Source of the DNA: Bacteroidota bacterium
GTDB taxonomy: Bacteria; Bacteroidota; Bacteroidia; Chitinophagales; Chitinophagaceae
Length of the DNA: 64,000 nucleotides
Assembly (NCBI GenBank): GCA_018267915.1
Contig: JAFDXN010000031.1
Span: forward strand, 124,001-188,000
Direction: 5' to 3'
A program made the translations under genes and the position numbers. The stretch's first letter is position 1; each line of letters begins with the position of its first letter. The notes under the pieces were generated by a model. That model searched no databases, was not told the origin of the DNA, and worked only from the letters and a program-made list of their open reading frames with translations. Shown here one piece after another: positions 1-7,599 of the stretch.

Positions 1-67
1 AAACCCAAGTGGGATTAGAGCTTTCCTGGAAGAGGAAATTTACCTGCAAAACAAAAAATTAAAATGA
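1..67 (+). CDS. 3' end of an unidentified CDS (partial)
   Basis: An open frame enters from the left edge (codons in phase with position 2) and stops at TGA 65-67, two bases before the ATG of the next gene. The visible tail reads roughly NPSGIRAFLEEEIYLQNKKL. Only about 21 residues can be seen, so no family can be named. The tight spacing to a signal-peptide gene repeats the effector-then-immunity pattern found twice further right, which is the main reason for listing it. It could be a chance open frame. Confidence 0.35.
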   Translation, partial: NPSGIRAFLEEEIYLQNKKLK

Positions 68-68
68 A

Positions 69-632
69 ATGAAAAGGTTACTAGTGTTCTTGGTTCTCAC
101 CTTTGCAGCCTGCTTCGCCGAGGCGAGAATTGACGATATTTTTTTCGTTAAGGCAAAACTGTTGATATTGACGGAACAACTTGACAAGTATCATATCTAC
201 ATCGACAAAAGTGTAGTTCAAAATTTTATGAACTATCCTCTGATATGGAATACCATTAAAAATAATAGGTCGTCTGGAATCGTAACTATCGTCAACATAT
301 ATGCCCAGCCTTGCCCTAAACAAAAATTTGTTACGGACGATGGGGAATCGGTTTACTTGTCTTTTTACAATAACGAGCAGAAAGGCCACATATATAAACT
401 AGCAATATGCGGAAACTCTATATACCGTCTTAGTGGATTTGCAAATAACGAACCAGGTGCTGTGTTAAAATACTTGTACGAACGGTATAGGTCCGGCCTA
501 TTGCCGGGACATGGGAAAATGACCTTTTCTTCTTTTTGTCGAAATGTTGATAAAATAATCAAATTTGACGGCATTGATTTCTCAAAATCATTAAAAGAGA
601 GGAAAAAAAACTTGGGAAGGAACGGCCCATAA
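69..632 (+). CDS. Secreted protein of unknown function, candidate immunity protein
   Basis: 187 residues. The N-terminus (MKRLLVFLVLTFAACFAEA) is a typical Sec signal peptide with likely cleavage after AEA, so the product should reach the periplasm or outer membrane. The mature part shows no family I recognise; it has two cysteines (CPKQ and CGNS) that could pair and a basic C-terminus. The start is the ATG at 69, two bases after the stop of an upstream frame. Base composition is A+T-rich compared with the housekeeping genes from 5220 on. Its position between effector-like frames suggests an immunity role, but this is inference from context only. Confidence 0.7.
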   Translation: MKRLLVFLVLTFAACFAEARIDDIFFVKAKLLILTEQLDKYHIYIDKSVVQNFMNYPLIWNTIKNNRSSGIVTIVNIYAQPCPKQKFVTDDGESVYLSFYNNEQKGHIYKLAICGNSIYRLSGFANNEPGAVLKYLYERYRSGLLPGHGKMTFSSFCRNVDKIIKFDGIDFSKSLKERKKNLGRNGP

Positions 633-653
633 CTTTCTTAAATAATTAAAGCT

Positions 654-1997
654 ATGCCAGATGATCCCGGTTATGGTTGCGATAACGACCTCAATAATTA
701 CAGCCACGATGGCAGCTCCGTGCTCAACGATAGCGGCAGCGACGATAGTGGCAGCAGCGGCTTTAGCTGGGGCGACCTGCTGAGCAGCGGCAGCAATGGC
801 AATAGCGGCAATAGCTACGCCCGCAGCGGCAACCCCTACCAGCCCTATATGCACCAAACCAATTACACCAATGCCTTTACCCCACAGGGCAATGATACCA
901 ACTATAGCAGCTATGGCAACAATGCCAACTTTCAAAAGCCGACAAAGCCCACCCCGCCTACGCAAGCACAGAACCCTAATAATCCCGGCACACCCGTGCT
1001 CAACAACCAAGTCACCAACAATAATAATACTACCGACCGCGACGTTTTAGATACAGGGAATTTGTTGGGGAAAAATCCGCTGAAGAAGAATGTTGTTTCG
1101 TCAGATGTACTGGATGCCAGGAGCAAAACTTTCTTTGAGCGCTTGCAGAATGAGCCGTTGTCTTATTTTCCGCAGTATAACCCTGATGATAATCTATCTG
1201 GAAACTCGATTTATCCCGACATTCGTCCACAAACTGGAACCTTTTATAATAAAAGCGGAGAATTTCTCTATGGCGACGGAAATATTAATGGTAAAGTCTA
1301 TGTAGTTTCACAGCTTCCATCGTTTGACGATACAATTGAAGGGTCTGGCACGATCACCTATACTGAACTAAAAAATGTCACTGCTGATACATTTAGGACC
1401 ACTGCAAATATTGTAATGCAAGAATGTAAGACAAAAGGTATAAATGAGTTCTTATATGTTGCTCATACTAGTTATAATGAAGCCATCGCTAATAACATGA
1501 CCATGTATGCGAAACTAATGACTACCTACTCAAGTGTTCATGACAAAACCCCGCTAAGCGATAATAACAATTCTGTAATTGCAAATTATGCTCGCGCGGC
1601 TGTTATCAGTACATTGACTGGTGATATTGATCCCACAAAAGGGTGCAGGTATTGGGATGGCAGCGACTTTTTAGCTTGGGGGCTTCATTCTTTAAACGGA
1701 ACTCCGCACAACAAGTTTGAAGAGTATGACGAGATATTTATTCCCACTGAGGTATATAATCAGTATTTGAGAAACCAACAACACGCCTACCCTTCGGGCA
1801 TTACTTATAAAGTAAGAAATAGAAAAGGTGAAGTGATTAGATCCGTAACGTTTTCTTTACCGGCAGACGTGTTTTCGGACCAAAATAACTGGACACCGAC
1901 CGGATTTCGGTATGTTACAGGAAAACATCATGGCTTCAGGATAGAAGCAGTTGTGACGGCTGGGTTGACTATTTTTTGGAAAGTATTACCGAGATGA
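654..1997 (+). CDS. Putative polymorphic effector with low-complexity N-terminus
   Basis: 447 residues. Residues about 1-130 are a low-complexity region rich in Asn, Ser, Gly and Asp, later Pro/Thr/Gln, encoded by G+C-rich repeats; there is no signal peptide. Residues about 150-447 look like a folded domain with YGDGNINGKVYVV, a segment DPTKGCRYWDGSDF and an end at GLTIFWKVLPR. From memory this resembles C-terminal domains of Bacteroidota Rhs/T6SS-type toxins that end near FWK, possibly cell-wall-active, but I cannot verify it. Residues about 3-36 are encoded by a 101-bp segment repeated at 4709-4809 in front of a different tail. The stop overlaps the ATG of a signal-peptide gene (ATGA at 1994-1997), which implies translational coupling and an effector/immunity pair. 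Confidence 0.65.
   Translation: MPDDPGYGCDNDLNNYSHDGSSVLNDSGSDDSGSSGFSWGDLLSSGSNGNSGNSYARSGNPYQPYMHQTNYTNAFTPQGNDTNYSSYGNNANFQKPTKPTPPTQAQNPNNPGTPVLNNQVTNNNNTTDRDVLDTGNLLGKNPLKKNVVSSDVLDARSKTFFERLQNEPLSYFPQYNPDDNLSGNSIYPDIRPQTGTFYNKSGEFLYGDGNINGKVYVVSQLPSFDDTIEGSGTITYTELKNVTADTFRTTANIVMQECKTKGINEFLYVAHTSYNEAIANNMTMYAKLMTTYSSVHDKTPLSDNNNSVIANYARAAVISTLTGDIDPTKGCRYWDGSDFLAWGLHSLNGTPHNKFEEYDEIFIPTEVYNQYLRNQQHAYPSGITYKVRNRKGEVIRSVTFSLPADVFSDQNNWTPTGFRYVTGKHHGFRIEAVVTAGLTIFWKVLPR
661..761 (+). repeat. 101-bp shared effector N-terminus, copy 1
   Basis: This segment matches 4709-4809 at a constant offset of 4048 with three mismatches (positions 671, 741 and 756). It encodes the leader DDPGYGCDNDLNNYSHDGSS and the following Ser/Asp stretch. 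Homology stops abruptly at 762, where the two copies continue into unrelated sequence. This is the expected picture if C-terminal modules have been swapped behind a common N-terminus. Confidence 0.85.
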
Positions 1998-2653
1998 ATA
2001 ATAAGAAAATATATTGTATCGTTGCTATGTTGTTATCAACTTCTCTCTTGTTTGGTAAGTCTTCAAGATCTTATGTGGTAAAGAGCGATACGATATGGTC
2101 GAATCTTGAATGTAAGAGCAAAACAACAGCTTCGTTTCATCGTTTTCAAAACATTTTTATTTCAACGGATTATGTGTTAAAAGATTCATTTCGAATTTCT
2201 GCAACGGGCAAGACCTACGAAGATTATTATCTTTTTTTGACCTTGTCTCCTTTCGTACAGGAAAGATTTGATACAAGCACTTGTTATAATAGCCCTCGGG
2301 ATAAAAGATTGTTTGTGGTGCTTCACTGCAAAAAAGAACGGGCAGTAATTAATTCCATTAATGATGACTTTGTACTCAATCGCTATGAATATCAATCGGA
2401 GCCTTACACGAAAATGGAAGCTACCACGGCAGGGTTTGTGATGAAGTATTATATCGGAAGTAGCAATCGATGTTACTACGATCTATACTTTGAGCATCTG
2501 GCAAATTCCTTTTATTTGGCCCGTGTGCAATACAGCTGCTACAATATATATCAAACGGATGTGCTCACCGACGAGCGAAAATACAAGCCAAATCAGTATA
2601 AGATTGACCGAATGAACATAAGGAGTTTTATCAATATCCCTAAATTAAAGTAA
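1994..2653 (+). CDS. Secreted protein overlapping the effector gene, candidate immunity protein
   Basis: 219 residues from the ATG at 1994, which overlaps the TGA of the preceding gene (ATGA). Upstream in-frame codons would extend it by six residues, but the overlapping ATG gives a clean signal peptide (MNNKKIYCIVAMLLSTSLLFG), so I choose it. The mature protein is Tyr- and Lys-rich with several cysteines and no family I recognise. The last 78 codons are duplicated almost exactly at 3886-4119. Coupling to the putative effector and a periplasmic address fit an immunity protein against a toxin acting in the envelope; this is inferred from position, not from homology. Confidence 0.7.
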   Translation: MNNKKIYCIVAMLLSTSLLFGKSSRSYVVKSDTIWSNLECKSKTTASFHRFQNIFISTDYVLKDSFRISATGKTYEDYYLFLTLSPFVQERFDTSTCYNSPRDKRLFVVLHCKKERAVINSINDDFVLNRYEYQSEPYTKMEATTAGFVMKYYIGSSNRCYYDLYFEHLANSFYLARVQYSCYNIYQTDVLTDERKYKPNQYKIDRMNIRSFINIPKLK

Positions 2654-2679
2654 ACGCAGGTATGAACTAGATATTCGCC
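2420..2679 (+). repeat. 260-bp duplicated gene end, copy 1
   Basis: Collinear with 3886-4145 at offset 1466 with only about four mismatches. It covers the last 78 codons of the gene at 1994-2653, its stop and 26 bases beyond. Just after copy 1 (2684-2698) and just before copy 2 (3871-3885) lies a similar short run TTGGTGTTCTT, which suggests both copies derive from one longer repeating cassette. Confidence 0.9.
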
Positions 2680-2815
2680 CTTGTTGGTGTTCTTCACCTG
2701 TTCCTCCGGATGTTCCGGGAGGGCACCGGCGGTACTGATGAAACTCCATTTGTAATGTCCGATATCGTCAAAAAACGCTCTGGGACAGGCGCTTGAGTTT
2801 TAAGGGTCACGTTAA

Positions 2816-3085
2816 AACAAAAACCATAAGTTTAAATATGGCAGCCTCGCTTTATTTGACGTGTCGGGGAATACTCAATTCCATCGCTATAATTGGGATG
2901 TTTTTCCGACTATACCCAAGATTAAACCGGAAAAGGAGAAAATACTAGTGGATCAGAAATTTGCAATAAAAATGTTTCTTAAGCTTTACAAAGGACAGGT
3001 TTATTTCGACAATCCTGGCAATTTAATTCTCTATCAGTTATTGTTGAAAGTAAGGGAATTGCAAAAAATGTACATGTATGAGTAA
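2816..3085 (+). pseudogene. Effector-like C-terminal fragment without a start
   Basis: An open frame runs from after a stop at 2813 to TAA at 3085. It reads NKNHKFKYGSLALFDVSGNT and continues to KVRELQKMYMYE. The only internal start is a GTG at 2861, which would cut into what looks like continuous protein, so I read this as the 3' piece of a gene that lost its 5' part. Its end overlaps the ATG of the lipoprotein gene at 3078 by eight bases, the same arrangement as the intact pair at 1994. Function of the fragment is unknown; it may be a displaced toxin tip. A short genuine GTG-started gene is the alternative. Confidence 0.5.
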
Positions 3086-3857
3086 GTTCTTTTGTTGCCT
3101 TATGCTAGGCATTTTGCTATTCTCATGTGTAAGGCCAAGGTCTGGAGAAAAGATGGACGAGTTCGATTTTAAAAAAGCGCTGTCGAGGTATTATAGCATA
3201 CCTCTTGAAAAAGTTGACAGCATTTTTCAGTTTCGGGACACTATACATATTCGGAGTATTGGGCTAAGAGCTGTTAAATTCAGGTACAGGCACGAACCTG
3301 AAGGTTATGGTAAGGTGATATACGATGGCAGTTCAAACAATACCTACATATTGCACAGCGAATATCCGCCCCTGGTTCAGTTTTTGCGTAGCAATGATAA
3401 TTGCGGAAATGTTTTTGAGCTTGGCAATGATTATGGGCTCAGCAACAATTTAGACATATACGTTAATCAATTGCCTGCATCTGTAAAAAGCAAGTTAAAC
3501 AGACAAATTTGGGATTCATTGTTCAGATGGGATTTAAAAATAAATCGTCCCGACTATGGTTATGACTCGGGGCATCTTTTAACGAATGAAAAAGAGGTTG
3601 ACTCGCTTATTTCCGCTTATAAGCTTTCTTGTATTGGTTATTGGGATACAAAATCCGAAGGGCGGAAATTGGCAAACAGGCGTATCGATTCATTTGTTTC
3701 CTTCATAAAGGCTATGTTGCATCAGGACAATGCTTTCGTTTATAATAAAGATATTTTGATTTACGTCATGTCTGTAGAGCGCCACCACTTGCAGTTGGAT
3801 TCCGCCAGGAGTCAGGTGTTTTACAAAACAAGGATGTATTCGCTGAATATTTTGTGA
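3078..3857 (+). CDS. Lipoprotein of unknown function, candidate immunity protein
   Basis: 259 residues starting at the ATG at 3078 inside the end of the upstream fragment. The N-terminus MSKFFCCLMLGILLFSCVRP carries a lipobox (LFSC), so the protein should be lipid-anchored at Cys17. The rest is mixed alpha/beta with many Tyr, Asn and Asp residues and matches no family I know. The overlap with a toxin-like fragment and the envelope anchor suggest an immunity lipoprotein left behind with part of its partner. A+T-rich composition fits the rest of this array. Confidence 0.65.
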   Translation: MSKFFCCLMLGILLFSCVRPRSGEKMDEFDFKKALSRYYSIPLEKVDSIFQFRDTIHIRSIGLRAVKFRYRHEPEGYGKVIYDGSSNNTYILHSEYPPLVQFLRSNDNCGNVFELGNDYGLSNNLDIYVNQLPASVKSKLNRQIWDSLFRWDLKINRPDYGYDSGHLLTNEKEVDSLISAYKLSCIGYWDTKSEGRKLANRRIDSFVSFIKAMLHQDNAFVYNKDILIYVMSVERHHLQLDSARSQVFYKTRMYSLNIL

Positions 3858-3885
3858 TCGATCTTTGGTCTTGGTGTTCTTTACC

Positions 3886-4119
3886 GCTACCACGGCAGGG
3901 TTTGTGATGAAGTATTATATCGGAAGTAGCAATCGATGTTACTACGATCTATACTTTGAGCCTCTGGCAAATTCTTTTTATTTGGCCCGTGTGCAATACA
4001 GCTGCTACAATATATATCAAACGGATGTGCTCACCGACGAGCGAAAATACAAGCCAAATCAGTATAAGATTGACCGAATGAATATAAGGAGTTTTATCAA
4101 TATCCCTAAATTAAAGTAA
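3886..4119 (+). pseudogene. 3' remnant of the immunity-like gene at 1994-2653
   Basis: This frame encodes the same 78 C-terminal residues as 2420-2653, starting TTAGFVMKYYIGSSNRCYYD, with one residue changed (PLANS for HLANS) and the same ending NIPKLK. It has no signal peptide and is joined at 3886 to sequence following the lipoprotein gene. An open frame can be drawn from 3865, but the added residues are not part of the parent gene. It looks like a truncated duplicate left by recombination. Confidence 0.8.
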
Positions 4120-4145
4120 ACGCAGGTATGAACTAGATGTTCGCC
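3886..4145 (+). repeat. 260-bp duplicated gene end, copy 2
   Basis: Second copy of 2420-2679. It is nearly identical, so the duplication is recent or kept alike by gene conversion. Homology begins at 3886 in mid-codon context and stops at 4145, after which new sequence leads to the gene at 4171. Confidence 0.9.
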
Positions 4146-4170
4146 ATTATACGACCATACAAACTAAGCA

Positions 4171-4665
4171 TTGGAAAAGATTAGAATATTTTTGGCAGTA
4201 GCGGTTTGTTTTTTTGCTGGTCTCTCTCAAGCAAAAGATAGGGATTCATGCCTAAAAGTATATGCGATCGTAAAGGATACTTCAATTAGCCTTAAGGATC
4301 AGTGTGCACAAATACTCTATGTACATTTTGAAAACTGCGGCTCTAAAATTATTTCTTTGGATAAGATTGATTTTGGCTATGATTATATGCCTGGTACTAA
4401 TCTATACTTTATACTTTTAGATGAAAAATTGCGCAAAGTTGATATTAGTGATCCTACAGACATAAGCGGTATTCCTGACCGTAATGTCAAGATAACACCC
4501 CATGATGAAGAGGTACAATTATTTCATTTCTGTCGCATATTTCCCGTGAGAAAGACGGGGCATTATATATTACGTGGCTACTTTTTATCTACTACTGGTT
4601 ATGGAAAAAAGAAGAAAAAAATAAAGATGGTAATGCCGGATATTCACATAACTGTAACTGAATAA
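4171..4665 (+). CDS. Small secreted protein of unknown function
   Basis: 164 residues from a TTG at 4171; no ATG lies near, and the TTG gives a complete signal peptide (MEKIRIFLAVAVCFFAGLSQA, cleavage after SQA). The mature protein of about 140 residues has a beta-rich pattern (YVHFENCGSKII, GHYILRGYFLS), suggesting an Ig-like or sandwich fold. I do not recognise the family. It sits between two rearranged fragments, so it may be another immunity or adaptor protein of the array. The predicted envelope location is the only well-supported statement. Confidence 0.6.
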   Translation: MEKIRIFLAVAVCFFAGLSQAKDRDSCLKVYAIVKDTSISLKDQCAQILYVHFENCGSKIISLDKIDFGYDYMPGTNLYFILLDEKLRKVDISDPTDISGIPDRNVKITPHDEEVQLFHFCRIFPVRKTGHYILRGYFLSTTGYGKKKKKIKMVMPDIHITVTE

Positions 4666-4683
4666 GTCAGGTATTTCTTCCAA

Positions 4684-4884
4684 ATGAATAATACTATGCC
4701 TGGTTACGATGATCCCGGATATGGTTGCGATAACGACCTCAATAATTACAGCCACGATGGCAGCTCCGTGCTCAACGATAGCGGCAGCAACGATAGTGGC
4801 AGCCGCGGCGGGGTGCATTTCCCAATGATAATTTTCATTTTATGTCTCTTTATCCACATTTTTTGTAGCCCTGTATGCCCTTAG
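4684..4884 (+). pseudogene. 5' fragment of a second effector-like gene
   Basis: 66 codons from ATG 4684. After MNNTMPGY the frame repeats the leader DDPGYGCDNDLNNYSHDGSS of the gene at 654, then from 4810 turns into an unrelated hydrophobic tail and stops at 4884. The long folded domain of the gene at 654 is missing. This looks like an N-terminal stub whose C-terminal module was deleted or replaced. It also shows the probable true N-terminus of the family, MNNTMPGYDDPGYG, which the copy at 654 has partly lost. Confidence 0.65.
4709..4809 (+). repeat. 101-bp shared effector N-terminus, copy 2
   Basis: Partner of 661-761 (offset 4048, three mismatches). It marks the right border of the rearranged array; downstream the sequence becomes non-coding and then ordinary chromosome. 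Confidence 0.85.
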
Positions 4885-5219
4885 TACCTTTACATCGTTA
4901 ACGATATTTATTACTTTTAAACCCTCCTTTGTCTTGCTCTTTTTTGCTTTTTCTGTTTTTCTGTCCCGCTTTCTCTACATCTTGCCTCATCGCCGGGGCT
5001 GCATATCGTCGCCTTATGCTGTAAAAGTGGTCAATATTCGCGCCCTCCGGGGCAGATCTGGGGCAAAAATGGGGCATTTTTTCATCTTAAATAGCTGTAG
5101 TTCAACATGTTAATTAAAAATAAAAAGCCGGGAAATGTTCACCTGCGGACATTATGAATTATTAACCTTTCAACTTAACCTATAACTTTACCATTAACAG
5201 ATTAATTCAGGTTTTTTTC
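4885..5219. other. Non-coding border of the effector array
   Basis: 335 bases without a supportable gene. It contains pyrimidine-rich stretches and a C-rich/G-rich run near 5040-5080. I see no tRNA, hairpin terminator or clean TAnnTTTG box. It presumably carries the promoter of the M23 peptidase gene at 5220. Confidence 0.4.
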
Positions 5220-6197
5220 TTGAAACGCCGCGAAAAGAAATACGTCTACAATGTCGATACCCACAAGTTTGAGAAGGTGGAGGTGTCATGGCGGACGCGT
5301 CTGCTAAGGGTACTGGGTTTCGTGTCGGCATCGCTGGTCACCGCGGGAATTATTGTAGCCATCGCTTTTCGCTTCATAGATTCCCCCGGGGAAAAGAAGA
5401 TGCGTACTAATATGAACAACATCCGCGACGAGTATAGCGGCGTGCAGGCGCAGATAGATGATCTGAACAAATCGATAACCGAGCTCGAAAACCGCGATAA
5501 CAATATATACCGCACCATCTTCGAAGCGGCGCCCATACCCGACAGCATTCGTTATGGCAAGAACTACAGTAGGATAGACCCAAGGCAATTTGCCAACCTG
5601 AGGCCGGAGGAAGTGGCCGAGCAGGTGCAGGAAGAGATAAGACAATTGAAAAACCGCATTGTCGTGCAGCAACGATCGGACGATACGATAGAACACCTGG
5701 TGAAATCGAAGGAGCAGATGTTACGATCCATCCCGGCGATACAGCCCATTTCGAATAAAGACCTGAGCCACCTGGCCTCCGGCTTCGGTTACCGCATCGA
5801 TCCGATCTATAAAACAGTGAAGATGCATACCGGTCTTGACTTTGCCACTGCCATTGGCACGCCCATTTATGCCACTGGCGATGGCACCGTAACAGAAGCC
5901 GACTACGACGCAGGCGGCTACGGTAACCATGTGGTCATCAATCACGGTTTTGGCTATGAGTCGCTGTATGGGCATATGGTGCGTATAAAGGCGCGGGTGG
6001 GGACCCATGTAAAGCGTGGTGAGGTGATAGGTTGGGTAGGCAGCACTGGCAAGAGCACGGGGCCGCACTGCCATTACGAGGTGATCAAGAATGGCGAAAA
6101 GATAAATCCGGTGCACTACTTTTTCAACGATCTTACTGCTGCCGAATATGACCGTATGCTCCGTATATCCGCCGCAGGCAACCAGGCTTTCGACTAA
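5220..6197 (+). CDS. M23-family metallopeptidase (LytM/NlpD-like) membrane protein
   Basis: 325 residues from a TTG start. A short basic cytoplasmic N-terminus, one membrane segment (about residues 30-50, LGFVSASLVTAGIIVAIAF), a coiled-coil stretch (about 60-175) and a C-terminal peptidase M23 domain. Zinc ligands are visible as H203-x3-D207 (HTGLDFA) and H285 in HCHYE, with H252 (YGHM) and H283 as the other active-site histidines, so the enzyme looks catalytically intact. Known members cut peptidoglycan cross-bridges or activate amidases at division. Family assignment is firm; the substrate is inferred. It is followed after 48 bases by the PepSY-like gene. Confidence 0.9.
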   Translation: MKRREKKYVYNVDTHKFEKVEVSWRTRLLRVLGFVSASLVTAGIIVAIAFRFIDSPGEKKMRTNMNNIRDEYSGVQAQIDDLNKSITELENRDNNIYRTIFEAAPIPDSIRYGKNYSRIDPRQFANLRPEEVAEQVQEEIRQLKNRIVVQQRSDDTIEHLVKSKEQMLRSIPAIQPISNKDLSHLASGFGYRIDPIYKTVKMHTGLDFATAIGTPIYATGDGTVTEADYDAGGYGNHVVINHGFGYESLYGHMVRIKARVGTHVKRGEVIGWVGSTGKSTGPHCHYEVIKNGEKINPVHYFFNDLTAAEYDRMLRISAAGNQAFD

Positions 6198-6245
6198 GCA
6201 TTGGCATGCTTTTGTTGGTTTTAATATAACAATTACTCCACCTAT

Positions 6246-6668
6246 ATGAGACTGGCAATTTTGCTTCTATGGCTGTTATGCATTGCACAGCCCTTGTCAG
6301 CACAGAAGATAGACCCCACCTCGATACCGCAGGTGATCCAGACGGAATTTGCCAGGGACTTTCCCGGCGTCAATGCGGATTGGACCCGGCAAGCTGGCCA
6401 ATACGTTGCCGGCTTCGTGCAGAATAAATACAAGATGCAGACCGTTTACAACACCTACGGCACGCGGCTGGAGACACGTGTTACTATAGAAGAGAAAGAA
6501 CTACCTGAATCTGCAAGGGAATATATGAAAAGCCACAACACGCCAGCTGTCACAGAAGCCAGCAAGATCATAACCGACAAAGACCAGGTGAATTTCAAAG
6601 TATTGGCAGGCAGCGAATACCTTGAGTTCGATGCCAAAGGCAACTACCTGCATACTGCCGCCAAATGA
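6246..6668 (+). CDS. PepSY-like periplasmic protein (beta-lactamase-inhibitor-like fold)
   Basis: 140 residues with a signal peptide (MRLAILLLWLLCIAQPLSAQ). The mature part has two copies of the short pattern seen in the PepSY-like family once annotated as beta-lactamase-inhibitor-like: IPQVIQTEFARDFPGVNADW with VAGFVQNKYKMQTVYNTYG, then ARE-YMKSH with NFKVLAGSEYLEFDAKGNY. Such proteins are abundant in Bacteroidota; their role is unknown and the old name does not show inhibitor activity. It lies directly upstream of a class D beta-lactamase gene on the same strand, but a promoter box between them suggests separate control. Confidence 0.8.
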   Translation: MRLAILLLWLLCIAQPLSAQKIDPTSIPQVIQTEFARDFPGVNADWTRQAGQYVAGFVQNKYKMQTVYNTYGTRLETRVTIEEKELPESAREYMKSHNTPAVTEASKIITDKDQVNFKVLAGSEYLEFDAKGNYLHTAAK

Positions 6669-6704
6669 GTTGGCGTTCATTTCTTTTATCGCGCAACATT
6701 CAGT

Positions 6705-6712
6705 TACCTTTG
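6705..6712 (+). promoter_or_regulatory. Core promoter -7 box TACCTTTG
   Basis: Matches the Bacteroidota consensus TAnnTTTG and is followed by GC. It lies 24 bases before the ATG at 6736, which supports that start over the longer upstream frame. No good TTG lies at the usual distance, so only the -7 half is convincing. Confidence 0.5.
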
Positions 6713-6735
6713 CGGGAATTTTAAAAATAGATCAT

Positions 6736-7599
6736 ATGCGCGTAAGCTTAGTGGCTGCTGTTTGTTTCCTTGCGGTGTTGACCGGCAGTTCCTGCCGTGA
6801 TATCAGGATACATGAACACAAAGACTGGGGCAAATATTTTGAGGACAATGGGATAAAGAATGCCTGCTTCATACTGCGCGATAACAACCACGAGGCTATC
6901 CACTATTACAACAAAGAGCGCAGCCTGCAGCGTTTCACTCCCGCATCGACCTTTAAGATATTCAACTCACTGGTAGCCCTTGAAACGGCGTTGGCGCCCG
7001 ATGAGCAATTCATCATCCGGTGGGACAGTATAAAGACCAGCCGCGATGCATGCAATAAAGATATGACCATGCGGGAGGCCTTCCGTGAAAGCTGCGTGAA
7101 TTACTACCGCGAGATAGCCCGCCGTATCGGCAAAGCACAGATGCAGCACTACCTTGACACCGTGAAATATGGCAATATGCAGATAGGAAATGCGGTGGAT
7201 AGCTTCTGGCTCAATAACACCATGCAGATATCGGCGGATGAGCAGGTAGGCTTTGTAAAACGCCTTTACTTTAACGAACTGCCCTTTGCCGAGCGCACAC
7301 AACGCATCGTGCGCAGCATGATGCTGTGGGAAGACCAGCCGGGCTACAAACTTTATTACAAAACGGGCCAGGGCGAAGTGGACGGTAAGTACATCTATTG
7401 GATCGTTGGCTTCACCGAACGTATCGAAAAAGTAAAAGAACCCAAAGGGTCAATGAACAAGAGCAATGAGCGCATGTATCCCTATTTCTTTGCGGAAAAC
7501 TTCGAACTGCCTGTGTCGGACACGAGTAAAGACTGGGCTAAAGTGCGACTGGATATCCTGCGCCAGTTACTGAAGGAGGCGAATGCGATACCACGCTAG
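6736..7599 (+). CDS. Class D (OXA-type) beta-lactamase, lipoprotein
   Basis: 287 residues from ATG 6736. The frame is open further upstream, but that would overlap the previous gene and place the promoter box inside the gene. The N-terminus ends in a lipobox-like GSSC, so it is probably a lipoprotein. All class D motifs are present: S71-T-F-K74 (catalytic serine and the lysine that is carbamylated in this class), S-C-V in ESCVNYY, YYKTGQG (the KTG box) and YWIVGF (WxxG). It should hydrolyse penicillins; the spectrum cannot be judged from sequence. Its stop overlaps the stop of the convergent terC gene in the shared CTAG at 7596-7599. The family is certain; it may be a chromosomal, not mobile, enzyme since no transposon is near. 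Confidence 0.92.
   Translation: MRVSLVAAVCFLAVLTGSSCRDIRIHEHKDWGKYFEDNGIKNACFILRDNNHEAIHYYNKERSLQRFTPASTFKIFNSLVALETALAPDEQFIIRWDSIKTSRDACNKDMTMREAFRESCVNYYREIARRIGKAQMQHYLDTVKYGNMQIGNAVDSFWLNNTMQISADEQVGFVKRLYFNELPFAERTQRIVRSMMLWEDQPGYKLYYKTGQGEVDGKYIYWIVGFTERIEKVKEPKGSMNKSNERMYPYFFAENFELPVSDTSKDWAKVRLDILRQLLKEANAIPR

Noticed and set aside
591..1010. Minus-strand frame opposite the effector N-terminus, Ala/Ile/Val-rich
   Set aside because: It is the mirror of the Asn/Ser-codon repeats of the real gene; composition is repetitive and there is no start context.
4885..5219. Integrase or transposase remnants at the border of the left array
   Set aside because: No frame, terminal inverted repeat or target duplication could be supported.
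6622..6735. Longer N-terminus for the class D beta-lactamase
   Set aside because: It would overlap the preceding gene, include the promoter box and hide the lipoprotein signal peptide.
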